Source: Pyropia haitanensis (taxonomy: Eukaryota; Rhodophyta; Bangiophyceae; Bangiales; Bangiaceae). Taken from it: 64,000 nt of DNA. Position 1 is the stretch's first letter; each line of letters opens with the position of its first letter. The stretch lies in assembly GCA_008729055.1 (NCBI GenBank), contig SDUX01000007.1, forward strand, positions 1,660,064-1,724,063, given 5' to 3'. The notes beneath the pieces were generated by a model that searched no databases, was not told the origin of the DNA, and worked only from the letters and a program-made list of their open reading frames with translations. A program made the position numbers and the translations under genes. This document shows positions 12,801 through 24,110 of the stretch, in pieces.

Positions 12801-14650
12801 GTCCGGCATGGCGAGGGGCCCCGTTCCCGCGTCTCGGATTTTGTGTCCGTGGGTCACGACGGTGGTGCCGGGACGCCTTCAGCGGCGGCGGCCGCCCACC
12901 GGGACGGCTGCCATCACCGCAGTGGTGCGCCGACGCCGCGCGCCCCCCCACGGTGCGCGGCGCGCCCATGACGTGCCAGGCCAAGCCGCTGCACGCCTTG
13001 GCCGCCCTGGCGGTCGTCCCGGTCGCGCACACCCCAACGAGCAGCGTGTGCGGACGCGGTGGGGGTGCGGGCCGGCCGGCCCCCCCACACGCATCCCCCA
13101 CACGAGACCGCCGCCGCCCGCGTCAATGCAGCGTCGGAGCGCGGCGCGCCGCAGCGGCGGCGGCCGACCAATCCGCCGGCCGTCGGGTCGGTTTCCCGCC
13201 ACCGATCCGCGGCCGCGGAGCGCCGCGGCGGCGGCCGCGTGCGCTCGCTCGCCAGCCCCGGCGGCGGCCGGCACACCCACAGCTGGCGGCGCGCCGGACA
13301 GCCGGCGACGCCCCCCCTAAACAGCCCACACGGGTCGGCGGCGGCCGCCTCCCGCTGCGCCCCCAGCCGCGGCGGGCGCCGTTGCTAGACGCCGCGGCGG
13401 CTCACGGCCGCGACCGCACGACCGGCGAGCGCTCCCCACCGGCACCCCCCCCGGCAGCGTCATGGCCACGGCGTATGCCACTGGCCCCCCCCCCCCCCCC
13501 CCCTCCCACCCCCCCTCCGCTCCCTCACTCCTCCCTCCCCACGCTTCCTAGGCCGGCAGCAGCTACACGGCAGCGGCACGTGGCCGTTTTGGAATGTGCT
13601 GGCGGGACATCCCGCGCCGCCTGCCCACGCCACGTCGGCCGGCGGCGGCAACGGCGGCGCGTCGGTGGGGGATGGCGGATTTTGGTGAGGGGCGGCCGCC
13701 GCCGCCGCCGGCCGGGCGACGGGCGGCCGCGCGGGGGTCGCCTCGTGCGGGCCGCTCGCGACGCGGCGCGGGGTTTTGGGGGGGGGGGGGGAGCCGACGC
13801 GGCCGACGGCGGGGGCGGTTTGAACCCGCCGAGCCGGCGGCGCCGCCCACCGCGATCGGCACCGATCGTGGCGCCGGTGGCGGGAGGGGGTGCGCCATGG
13901 CGGGGGGGGGGCGGCGGGCGGCGCACGCCCGCAGCCGCCCGCACGGTGTACCGTTCCGCGCCTCTGCCGCTCCAACGCGGCTCCCGCCATCGTCGCGGCG
14001 ACCGGCTGCGCGTGTGGTGGCTGCTGCCGCCGCGACGCGGCGGCGCGGCCACTGTCGCTCCCCCACCCCGGCGTCGCATCCCGCGTCGGCCGCCCACCGC
14101 GCCGCGCCACGGCGTGGCGTCCCGCCTCGCGCGGCGACGACCCCCGCTCGATACGCCGACCTCTTCCCCCCAAGCTCCGCTCACCCGCTCCCGCCAATGG
14201 CCGCCCTTTCCCCCCCCCGCCCCCCGACCCGACCCGACGCTCCCGCCCTTTTGTCTACCATGCCGCCGCCGCCTCCTCGCGACGCGCGGCGCGCGGCGGC
14301 GGGCGGCCGCGGCGGTGCTCGTCCTCGGTCCCCCGCCCACTCTGTCTGTCTCCCGCGCTCCCACCCAGGTGGAAGGCACGCCGTGGCGGCGGGCCGTTTC
14401 GGCCGCCCGTCGGCGACACGGCGCCGCGGTGTTGATCTGTTGGCGGGAACTTCCCCCCGCCCCGTGCGGCCGGCCCGTCCATCACCGTGTTTTTGGGTGG
14501 TGGTAGTAACGGCCGCAGCCGCGGCGGCGGCGGCGTGGGCGCGGCGACCCATTGGGCACACGCGGAGGTGGGTGGGGGGGGCGGGGGGAGAGGTGTATAT
14601 AATGGTGCCCCGCGTGGCTGCCGCCGCCGGCGCCGCCGCGCCCCCCAATC
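9871..14650. other. GC-rich region with no supportable gene
   Basis: Open frames of up to 893 codons exist on both strands, but their products are Arg/Pro/Ala/Gly mixtures typical of random very GC-rich DNA and show no recognisable domain. The stretch 10560-11440 is less GC-extreme and could be a gene flank. Homopolymers include C18 at 12387-12404. A lone TATATAA occurs at 14596-14602. Confidence 0.6.
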
Positions 14651-17600
14651 CCTCACCGTGACATGACGGGTGCCGCGCCGTGGCCGCCGACGCGGTCGTT
14701 GTCGCGTTGCCGCCGTGGTCGGCGGCTCCATCACCTCGCCGCTGTGGCTGCCCGTCTGTCGTCGACGGTGTCCGCCGCTCGCCGCTGCCGCCGCCTGCCT
14801 ATCGGCGCTCCTCCCCCCCCTTTCCCCTGCCCCTTCCTCTTTTCCCTCCTGTGGCTGTCGCAGCTGACCTTCCCGCCGACGAGACGGATGTCGCCCCTTC
14901 CTCTCGGTCATGGCGTCATGGCGGCGACGCTGCCGTTCTCGTCGTCAAGCCGTTGGCTGCTGCGAGCGCCGGCCGCCTGGTGCCGTCGCGGACGCTCGTC
15001 TTCACGCCGCCGCCCATCGTCTGTGCCACCTCACTCTGTCGTCTTCAGGATTGCGTCCTCTTTTTGCTGCTGTTGGTGCCGCCCACGGTTGTGGTGGTCA
15101 ACCCCCTCGCGTGGCCGACGTTGCGTCCGGGTGGATAGGCCGCGTCAGCCGTCGTCGCCGTCCACCTTTCCGGGCGTCGAGAACATCTACGCCATCACTG
15201 CGGCTCTTTCGCCCGCGTTGCTGCCGTTGCCATCCACCTCTTCAAGCCGCAACACCTTCCGTGGCCGCCCACCGTCTTCTCCCCGAGGGTTTATCCCCTG
15301 CTCACCGGTACTTCTTTATTCCCGGCGACACGCTCACCCCCAGTCGGTAACGCCGCCCCGCCGCCGTCGCCCTACACCCGTCGTCAAGCCATCTCCGCCG
15401 TTGGTGCACGTCTTCCGTCGCTGTCGCCGCCCCTCTTTTCTTCCTGCCGCCACCCCGCCAGCCGTCAGGCCCTTCAACCCTCCCCCACCACTGGCTCTTC
15501 CTCTTTCTCATGGCGTCTCTCCGCGCCACCGTCACCCTCCTGCCGTCAATGGCGCCCCGCGGGTCGCTGCTGTCGACGTGTCGTCATATCAGCTGGCAGG
15601 CGTGTCTGGACATTGTAGCCCCCCTATCCTGGACGGAGCACTCACGTGGCGGCGTTTGCCGCTCGTCAGGCAAGCGCGGCCGTCCCTCGTGGAAGTCGCA
15701 GCCGTGCCGACGCGTCGACCTCCGCCGTTTCGACGTGCCGCCGCCGCTGTCGTGCCGGTCGTCCCCCTGTCGTTGCGGTCACCAACGCAAGGCTGTATCG
15801 TCGCCTCCTTCCACCGCCTGTCTTCGTCGCTTTGCATCGTCCCCCTCTACTCCCGACGTCCGACGTCGGCGACGCCCCGTTGACGTGGCGGTCTCCCCTC
15901 TTTGTCGCCGCCGCGTCGTCTCACCAACGCGGTCCCCTGCCGCCGCCACGGCTGGCCCCGCTGCCGTTGGCGCGCCCCACCCTCCCGTCATCATGACTCT
16001 CCGCCTGGCCTCCCTCCTTGTCGCTGCCGCCGTCCCGTCGAAGCGGCCCTTCCCCGTCATTGCCGCTGCGACCCCTGTCGTTAGTGCTGTTCACGCCCTC
16101 GTTGCCGCCCCCCCCCCCCCCCGCCTTTGCTGCGGCCGCTGCTGGCGTTGCAGCTTCCATTGTCGTGTGATGCCGCCGCCCCTGTCGTTGCCGCGGCCCC
16201 CCGGTCGGCGGTGTTGCGCTCCTCTCGCGGCGGCATGACTTGTTCGTTTCCGTCGCTCCTGTCTGCGGGCGGTCCCCCCGTCAACGTTGGCGGTGCTCTT
16301 CCCCGTCGCTTCCGTTGCCCCCCCTGTCGGCGGTGACGCCTACCTGTAGTGGCGTCATCGCACGGTTCTCGCCGTCGCCCCCCCATCGAGGCGGGCCGCC
16401 AATAGTCGTTGCCGCCCCGCTTCTGTCGTCGACGACTGCGGCCCAATCGACTTCGATATCCGCTGGTGGCCGCGGTCCTCCTGCTCGCGTTGCAGCCGCT
16501 CCTGTCGCCGTTGATCTTCCCCTCTCCGTCATTCCCGCCTCGACCTTCTCGCAGCCGGCAGCCGGACCATCCGTGCCGCTGCCATATCCTCTCTCGCCCA
16601 GCAGCCGTCGCTGACCTTCCCGCGACCCGCCCGGTGTTGTGGATCCGCCGATGCCGTCCCCACTGCTACTCCGTGGTTTCCGGAGACGTCGGTCGACGCC
16701 GCCTCTTGTCACGGCGGCGGTGGCCACCGTCTGCTTGTTGGGGGTGGCGGCGCTTACTGTTGGTGTTGGCTGCGGCGGGGGGCGGACGCGTGGGGGTTGA
16801 CGCCCGTTGGTGGCATCGGCGGTGTGCGGAGGCGCCAAGGTGGGCCTGTGACGCCTGTTGTTAGTGGCGGCGGCCGGCAGAAGGCGCGAGGGTGGGAGGT
16901 GGCGGCCGTCGTCAGCTCTGATGGCAAGAAGTGGAGCGCAGCGGGACCGCGATTGGGCTGCCGGATGGGAGCGAGGGGCATGCGCGCTGGCGGCCGCGTC
17001 TCGTACCGGTGCCGCGGCTTTTTTTTGTCGCGGAAACCGGGCATGGCCGCCGCTACGGTGGGCGTGGCCGTTGCCTGCTCCGCACCTGTCCTTGTCGCCG
17101 CGACTGCCGCCGCTGTCACGGACGCGGCCAGCCTCCCCCACCGTCAGTGCCGCGGTATTTCGGCTCCCGGCCCGCCGTCGGCGTCGCCATGCACCCGTCT
17201 GTGCCGCCCCACCCTCGGCCGTCCCGTTACGGTGACGCCCCCTTCTCTCCCAGGCGTAGCAGCGCTGTCGCGCCAACCGTCGCTGCCATTGTCTCTGCCG
17301 CCGCCGCTTCCGCTGTCGCGGCCTCTGCTGCTGACGCGGTCGCGACCACTGCCTTTGCCGCTGCCGCTGCCGCTGCAGCGGCCGCTGTCGCTGCTACCGC
17401 CGCAGCCGGCGTCGCCGCCGCCGCCGTGGCGTCTGTCGCCGCCGCCGCCGCCGAGTTTGTCGCTGCAGCCACCGCCGCTGTTGTCGCGGCCGCCGTTGCG
17501 GTGGGTGGCTTTTGTCGCGACCGCTGCCGCCTGCGCTGGATCAGCCTCAGCCAACAGCATTGACGCTTCCGCTGCCGTCGGAGTGGGGGGTCTTTAGCGC

Positions 17601-19270
17601 GGCCGCTGCCATAGTCTATTCGGTGCGTGTGTCGCCGCCGCGGCCGCCGCCGCTACCTCTCTTGTAGCCGTGACCGCGGCGTCTATTGCCGACTCTGCCT
17701 CTACCGCTGGCACGACGACCGCAGCTGCCGCTGTCGCTGCCGCTTCCTCCGTCGCTCTCTGTTCCGCCGCCTCTGCTGCTGGTTCTGCCGTCGCTGCTGC
17801 CGGAGTCGCTGCATCTCCCACGGCCTTTGTGGGGTCTTCTGTTGCGGCCCCTGTCGCTGCATTGCGGTGATTGTGACTGTTGCCATCGACGAAAAGGGCC
17901 ACATTTGCTGCCGCTGCCGCGGTGCCTGTCGTCGCCATCGCGGCTGCCGCCCTCGCCGACGTCGCCAGAGGCCGCGGTGGCGGCAGATGACCTGTATCGC
18001 GCCCGCCGCCACGGCTTCTGGCGCTGCTGCTGTCGCGGTTGTTGGCGCGGCCGCCGCTGCAGCAGTTGGCACCGCCGCGGCCCCGGCTATTGTCGCTTCC
18101 GCTGCCGCTGCCGCCGTCGTGGAAACCGCCGTTGTCTTCACCGCTGTCGTCTCGGGGGCTTCTGTCGACGCTCGACGCGTTTGCCGTTACTGTTGTCGCG
18201 GCCGTTGTTATGATGCACGGCATGGCACTGGCGCCGCAGTGGCCTCAGACGCGTGCGCGTCGTGGCACTGGTGCCGTGGTGGCCTGAGACGCGGCCGCTG
18301 GGAGTCTTGCTGCCGGCGCCGCCGCCAATGTAGCTACCGCGGTCGCTTTGTTCATTGCGGGCACCGCCGCGGCGTCTGGCGCGGCCGCCACTGCGGCGTC
18401 TGTCGCCGCTGCCGCCGCTCTCGCGGTCGCAACCGCAGCTGCTGCCAGTGTCGCTGCCGCCGCTTCCGTTGTCGATGCCGCCGACGCGGCGTGTGCCGTT
18501 GCCGCTGTCGTCGAGCTCTTCGATGTCGCTGACGCTGCCGCACTTGCAGCAGGCGCGCTTGGCGCTGCCGCTGACGCCACAGTGGAAGTTTTTCTCCACC
18601 ACCGCCGCTGCTGCTTTTGCGGCCACCGCCACAGCCGCAGTCGCCGCCGCCGCAGCGACAACAGTCGCGGCCACTGCCGGAGCTTCTGGCGCGCCTCGCG
18701 CCGCCGGTCCTGTTATCGCCGCAGCCGAGTCCGTTGCTGTTATTGCCGTGTCCGCCTGATGGAAACTGGCGCTTCCGACGCCGCTGCCGTCGTCGTGGCC
18801 GGCGCCGCTGTTGCCGTCGCGGCGACTACTTTGGTCGCCGCCGCTAGCGCTCATGTGTTCGCCGCGGCCGCCGCTGTCGCTGCTGAGGTCACAGCCGCTG
18901 CGGTCGCGACGGCGTCTGTCGTGGTCGCTGCAGCTGCGGCTCCTGCCGCCGTCGCCGCTCCCGATGTCCCTGCCGCGGCCTCGGCGGCTGTCGCTGCTAG
19001 CGTTGCTGCAGGTAACGCGGCCACTGCTGCAGCTGCCGTCGCTGCAGCTGGCGCTCCAGCCATAGGGGCCACCTGTTTAGATAGGCAGGCTCTGTAGCGG
19101 CCGCCTTCGTGGACGGTTTGCCACCGTCGCGGTCACTGTCGCGGCGGCCGCCGCTGCAGCTGTCTTCACCGCCGACACGGCCGCTGTTGCTGCCGCCATC
19201 GCGACGTCTGTCGCGGCAGGGGCCGCTGCGGCTGTTGCTGCCGCCGCCACTCCTCATCTCTCTGCCGCGG
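14651..19270. repeat. Degenerate low-complexity GCC/GTC DNA, left flank of the satellite
   Basis: From about 14.65 kb the plus strand becomes CTCC/GTCGCCGCC-rich, and from about 17.2 kb it is made almost wholly of permuted words such as GCTGTCGCTGCCGCC and GTCGCGGCCGCC. The same words build the 303 bp units to the right. Translation gives poly-Ala/Val on one plus frame and Arg/Cys/Gly or Leu/Pro/Ser mixtures on others. No gene is supported. I infer this is old, diverged relative of the satellite. Confidence 0.6.
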
Positions 19271-22200
19271 CGCCGGCGACGGTCGCTGCCGACGCCGCTG
19301 TCACGGTCGCGGGCAGCGCGGCTGCCGCCGTGGCCGCCGCTGCCGCTTTCGCTGTCGGGGCCGCCGTCACGGTGCGCAAGCTCTGCCGCGGCCGCCGCCG
19401 TGGCCTGCGTCGCCGACGCCACCGCGGCCACTGTGGCAGCCGCCGCCGCCGCCACTGTCGCTGTCGCCGCCGGTGCGTCTGTCGCTACCGTCGCCGACGC
19501 GCCGGTCGCTGCCGTTGCAGCTGCCGCTGTCGCGGCCATTATCGCGGTGGGCACTTTTTTGTCGCTGCCGGTGCGCCGGCGACGGTCGCTGCCGACGCCG
19601 CTGTCACGGTCGCGGGCAGCGCGGCTGCCGCCGTGGCCGCCGCTGCCGCTTTTGCTGTCGGGGCCGCCGTCACGGTGTGCAAGCTCTGCCGCGGCCGCCG
19701 CCGTGGCCTGCGTCGCCGACGCCACCGCGGCCACTGTGGCAGCCGCCGCCGCCGCCACTGTCGCTGTCGCCGCCGGTGCGTCTGTCGCTACCGTCGCCGA
19801 CGCGCCGGTCGCTGCCGTTGCAGCTGCCGCTGTCGCGGCCATTATCGCGGTGGGCACTTTTTTGTCGCTGCCGGTGCGCCGGCGACGGTCGCTGCCGACG
19901 CCGCTGTCACGGTCGCGGGCAGCGCGGCTGCCGCCGTGGCCGCCGCTGCCGCTTTCGCTGTTCGGGCCGCCGTCACGGTGCGCAAGCTCTGCCGCGGCCG
20001 CCGCCGTGGCCTGCGTCGCCGACGCCACCGCGGCCACTGTGGCAGCCGCCGCCGCCGCCACTGTCGCTGTCGCCGCCGGTGCGTCTGTCGCTACCGTCGC
20101 CGACGCGCCGGTCGCTGCCGTTGCAGCTGCCGCTGTCGCGGCCATTATCGCGGTGGGCACTTTTTTGTCGCTGCCGGTGCGCCGGCGACGGTCGCTGCCG
20201 ACGCCGCTGTCACGGTCGCGGGCAGCGCGGCTGCCGCCGTGGCCGCCGCTGCCGCTTTCGCTGTTCGGGCCGCCGTCACGGTGCGCAAGCTCTGCCGCGG
20301 CCGCCGCCGTGGCCTGCGTCGCCGACGCCACCGCGGCCACTGTGGCAGCCGCCGCCGCCGCCACTGTCGCTGTCGCCGCCGGTGCGTCTGTCGCTACCGT
20401 CGCCGACGCGCCGGTCGCTGCCGTTGCAGCTGCCGCTGTCGCGGCCATTATCGCGGTGGGCACTTTTTTGTCGCTGCCGGTGCGCCGGCGACGGTCGCTG
20501 CCGACGCCGCTGTCACGGTCGCGGGCAGCGCGGCTGCCGCCGTGGCCGCCGCTGCCGCTTTCGCTGTTCGGGCCGCCGTCACGGTGCGCAAGCTCTGCCG
20601 CGGCCGCCGCCGTGGCCTGCGTCGCCGACGCCACCGCGGCCACTGTGGCAGCCGCCGCCGCCGCCACTGTCGCTGTCGCCGCCGGTGCGTCTGTCGCTAC
20701 CGTCGCCGACGCGCCGGTCGCTGCCGTTGCAGCTGCCGCTGTCGCGGCCATTATCGCGGTGGGCACTTTTTTGTCGCTGCCGGTGCGCCGGCGACGGTCG
20801 CTGCCGACGCCGCTGTCACGGTCGCGGGCAGCGCGGCTGCCGCCGTGGCCGCCGCTGCCGCTTTCGCTGTTCGGGCCGCCGTCACGGTGCGCAAGCTCTG
20901 CCGCGGCCGCCGCCGTGGCCTGCGTCGCCGACGCCACCGCGGCCACTGTGGCAGCCGCCGCCGCCGCCACTGTCGCTGTCGCCGCCGGTGCGTCTGTCGC
21001 TACCGTCGCCGACGCGCCGGTCGCTGCCGTTGCAGCTGCCGCTGTCGCGGCCATTATCGCGGTGGGCACTTTTTTGTCGCTGCCGGTGCGCCGGCGACGG
21101 TCGCTGCCGACGCCGCTGTCACGGTCGCGGGCAGCGCGGCTGCCGCCGTGGCCGCCGCTGCCGCTTTCGCTGTTCGGGCCGCCGTCACGGTGCGCAAGCT
21201 CTGCCGCGGCCGCCGCCGTGGCCTGCGTCGCCGACGCCACCGCGGCCACTGTGGCAGCCGCCGCCGCCGCCACTGTCGCTGTCGCCGCCGGTGCGTCTGT
21301 CGCTACCGTCGCCGACGCGCCGGTCGCTGCCGTTGCAGCTGCCGCTGTCGCGGCCATTATCGCGGTGGGCACTTTTTTGTCGCTGCCGGTGCGCCGGCGA
21401 CGGTCGCTGCCGACGCCGCTGTCACGGTCGCGGGCAGCGCGGCTGCCGCCGTGGCCGCCGCTGCCGCTTTCGCTGTTCGGGCCGCCGTCACGGTGCGCAA
21501 GCTCTGCCGCGGCCGCCGCCGTGGCCTGCGTCGCCGACGCCACCGCGGCCACTGTGGCAGCCGCCGCCGCCGCCACTGTCGCTGTCGCCGCCGGTGCGTC
21601 TGTCGCTACCGTCGCCGACGCGCCGGTCGCTGCCGTTGCAGCTGCCGCTGTCGCGGCCATTATCGCGGTGGGCACTTTTTTGTCGCTGCCGGTGCGCCGG
21701 CGACGGTCGCTGCCGACGCCGCTGTCACGGTCGCGGGCAGCGCGGCTGCCGCCGTGGCCGCCGCTGCCGCTTTCGCTGTTCGGGCCGCCGTCACGGTGCG
21801 CAAGCTCTGCCGCGGCCGCCGCCGTGGCCTGCGTCGCCGACGCCACCGCGGCCACTGTGGCAGCCGCCGCCGCCGCCACTGTCGCTGTCGCCGCCGGTGC
21901 GTCTGTCGCTACCGTCGCCGACGCGCCGGTCGCTGCCGTTGCAGCTGCCGCTGTCGCGGCCATTATCGCGGTGGGCACTTTTTTGTCGCTGCCGGTGCGC
22001 CGGCGACGGTCGCTGCCGACGCCGCTGTCACGGTCGCGGGCAGCGCGGCTGCCGCCGTGGCCGCCGCTGCCGCTTTCGCTGTTCGGGCCGCCGTCACGGT
22101 GCGCAAGCTCTGCCGCGGCCGCCGCCGTGGCCTGCGTCGCCGACGCCACCGCGGCCACTGTGGCAGCCGCCGCCGCCGCCACTGTCGCTGTCGCCGCCGG

Positions 22201-24110
22201 TGCGTCTGTCGCTACCGTCGCCGACGCGCCGGTCGCTGCCGTTGCAGCTGCCGCTGTCGCGGCCATTATCGCGGTGGGCACTTTTTTGTCGCTGCCGGTG
22301 CGCCGGCGACGGTCGCTGCCGACGCCGCTGTCACGGTCGCGGGCAGCGCGGCTGCCGCCGTGGCCGCCGCTGCCGCTTTCGCTGTTCGGGCCGCCGTCAC
22401 GGTGCGCAAGCTCTGCCGCGGCCGCCGCCGTGGCCTGCGTCGCCGACGCCACCGCGGCCACTGTGGCAGCCGCCGCCGCCGCCACTGTCGCTGTCGCCGC
22501 CGGTGCGTCTGTCGCTACCGTCGCCGACGCGCCGGTCGCTGCCGTTGCAGCTGCCGCTGTCGCGGCCATTATCGCGGTGGGCACTTTTTTGTCGCTGCCG
22601 GTGCGCCGGCGACGGTCGCTGCCGACGCCGCTGTCACGGTCGCGGGCAGCGCGGCTGCCGCCGTGGCCGCCGCTGCCGCTTTCGCTGTTCGGGCCGCCGT
22701 CACGGTGCGCAAGCTCTGCCGCGGCCGCCGCCGTGGCCTGCGTCGCCGACGCCACCGCGGCCACTGTGGCAGCCGCCGCCGCCGCCACTGTCGCTGTCGC
22801 CGCCGGTGCGTCTGTCGCTACCGTCGCCGACGCGCCGGTCGCTGCCGTTGCAGCTGCCGCTGTCGCGGCCATTATCGCGGTGGGCACTTTTTTGTCGCTG
22901 CCGGTGCGCCGGCGACGGTCGCTGCCGACGCCGCTGTCACGGTCGCGGGCAGCGCGGCTGCCGCCGTGGCCGCCGCTGCCGCTTTCGCTGTTCGGGCCGC
23001 CGTCACGGTGCGCAAGCTCTGCCGCGGCCGCCGCCGTGGCCTGCGTCGCCGACGCCACCGCGGCCACTGTGGCAGCCGCCGCCGCCGCCACTGTCGCTGT
23101 CGCCGCCGGTGCGTCTGTCGCTACCGTCGCCGACGCGCCGGTCGCTGCCGTTGCAGCTGCCGCTGTCGCGGCCATTATCGCGGTGGGCACTTTTTTGTCG
23201 CTGCCGGTGCGCCGGCGACGGTCGCTGCCGACGCCGCTGTCACGGTCGCGGGCAGCGCGGCTGCCGCCGTGGCCGCCGCTGCCGCTTTCGCTGTTCGGGC
23301 CGCCGTCACGGTGCGCAAGCTCTGCCGCGGCCGCCGCCGTGGCCTGCGTCGCCGACGCCACCGCGGCCACTGTGGCAGCCGCCGCCGCCGCCACTGTCGC
23401 TGTCGCCGCCGGTGCGTCTGTCGCTACCGTCGCCGACGCGCCGGTCGCTGCCGTTGCAGCTGCCGCTGTCGCGGCCATTATCGCGGTGGGCACTTTTTTG
23501 TCGCTGCCGGTGCGCCGGCGACGGTCGCTGCCGACGCCGCTGTCACGGTCGCGGGCAGCGCGGCTGCCGCCGTGGCCGCCGCTGCCGCTTTCGCTGTTCG
23601 GGCCGCCGTCACGGTGCGCAAGCTCTGCCGCGGCCGCCGCCGTGGCCTGCGTCGCCGACGCCACCGCGGCCACTGTGGCAGCCGCCGCCGCCGCCACTGT
23701 CGCTGTCGCCGCCGGTGCGTCTGTCGCTACCGTCGCCGACGCGCCGGTCGCTGCCGTTGCAGCTGCCGCTGTCGCGGCCATTATCGCGGTGGGCACTTTT
23801 TTGTCGCTGCCGGTGCGCCGGCGACGGTCGCTGCCGACGCCGCTGTCACGGTCGCGGGCAGCGCGGCTGCCGCCGTGGCCGCCGCTGCCGCTTTCGCTGT
23901 TCGGGCCGCCGTCACGGTGCGCAAGCTCTGCCGCGGCCGCCGCCGTGGCCTGCGTCGCCGACGCCACCGCGGCCACTGTGGCAGCCGCCGCCGCCGCCAC
24001 TGTCGCTGTCGCCGCCGGTGCGTCTGTCGCTACCGTCGCCGACGCGCCGGTCGCTGCCGTTGCAGCTGCCGCTGTCGCGGCCACTGTCGCGGCGGGCAGT
24101 TTTTGTGTCG
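19271..24110. repeat. 303 bp tandem satellite, 16 copies
   Basis: The anchor CGCCGGCGACGGTCG recurs at 19271, 19574, 19877 and so on to 23816, exactly every 303 bp, giving 16 units. Copies 3-16 look the same to the eye (anchor CGCTGTTCGGGCC). Copies 1 and 2 instead carry CGCTGTCGGGGCC, and copy 2 also has GTGTGCAAG for GTGCGCAAG. The last unit diverges after about 24080 (GCGGGCAGTTTTTGTG for GTGGGCACTTTTTTG). Divergent edge copies with a homogeneous interior are typical of unequal exchange or gene conversion. As 303 is 101 codons and the unit has no stop in four of six frames, frames of 1774, 1625 and 1556 codons (plus) and 1714 codons (minus) overlap; this is a by-product of the period and not evidence of a protein. 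Confidence 0.95.

Noticed and set aside
11825..14506. 893-codon plus-strand frame
   Set aside because: Composition is random GC-rich Arg/Ala/Pro, other frames are equally open, and no motif is conserved-looking.
14596..14602. Isolated TATATAA followed by ATG
   Set aside because: The ATG would be immediately adjacent to the box and opens only a short Ala-rich frame; no gene supports a promoter here.
19271..24110. CRISPR array
   Set aside because: Units are 303 bp head-to-tail with no spacers; likewise the 51 bp array has no unique spacers.
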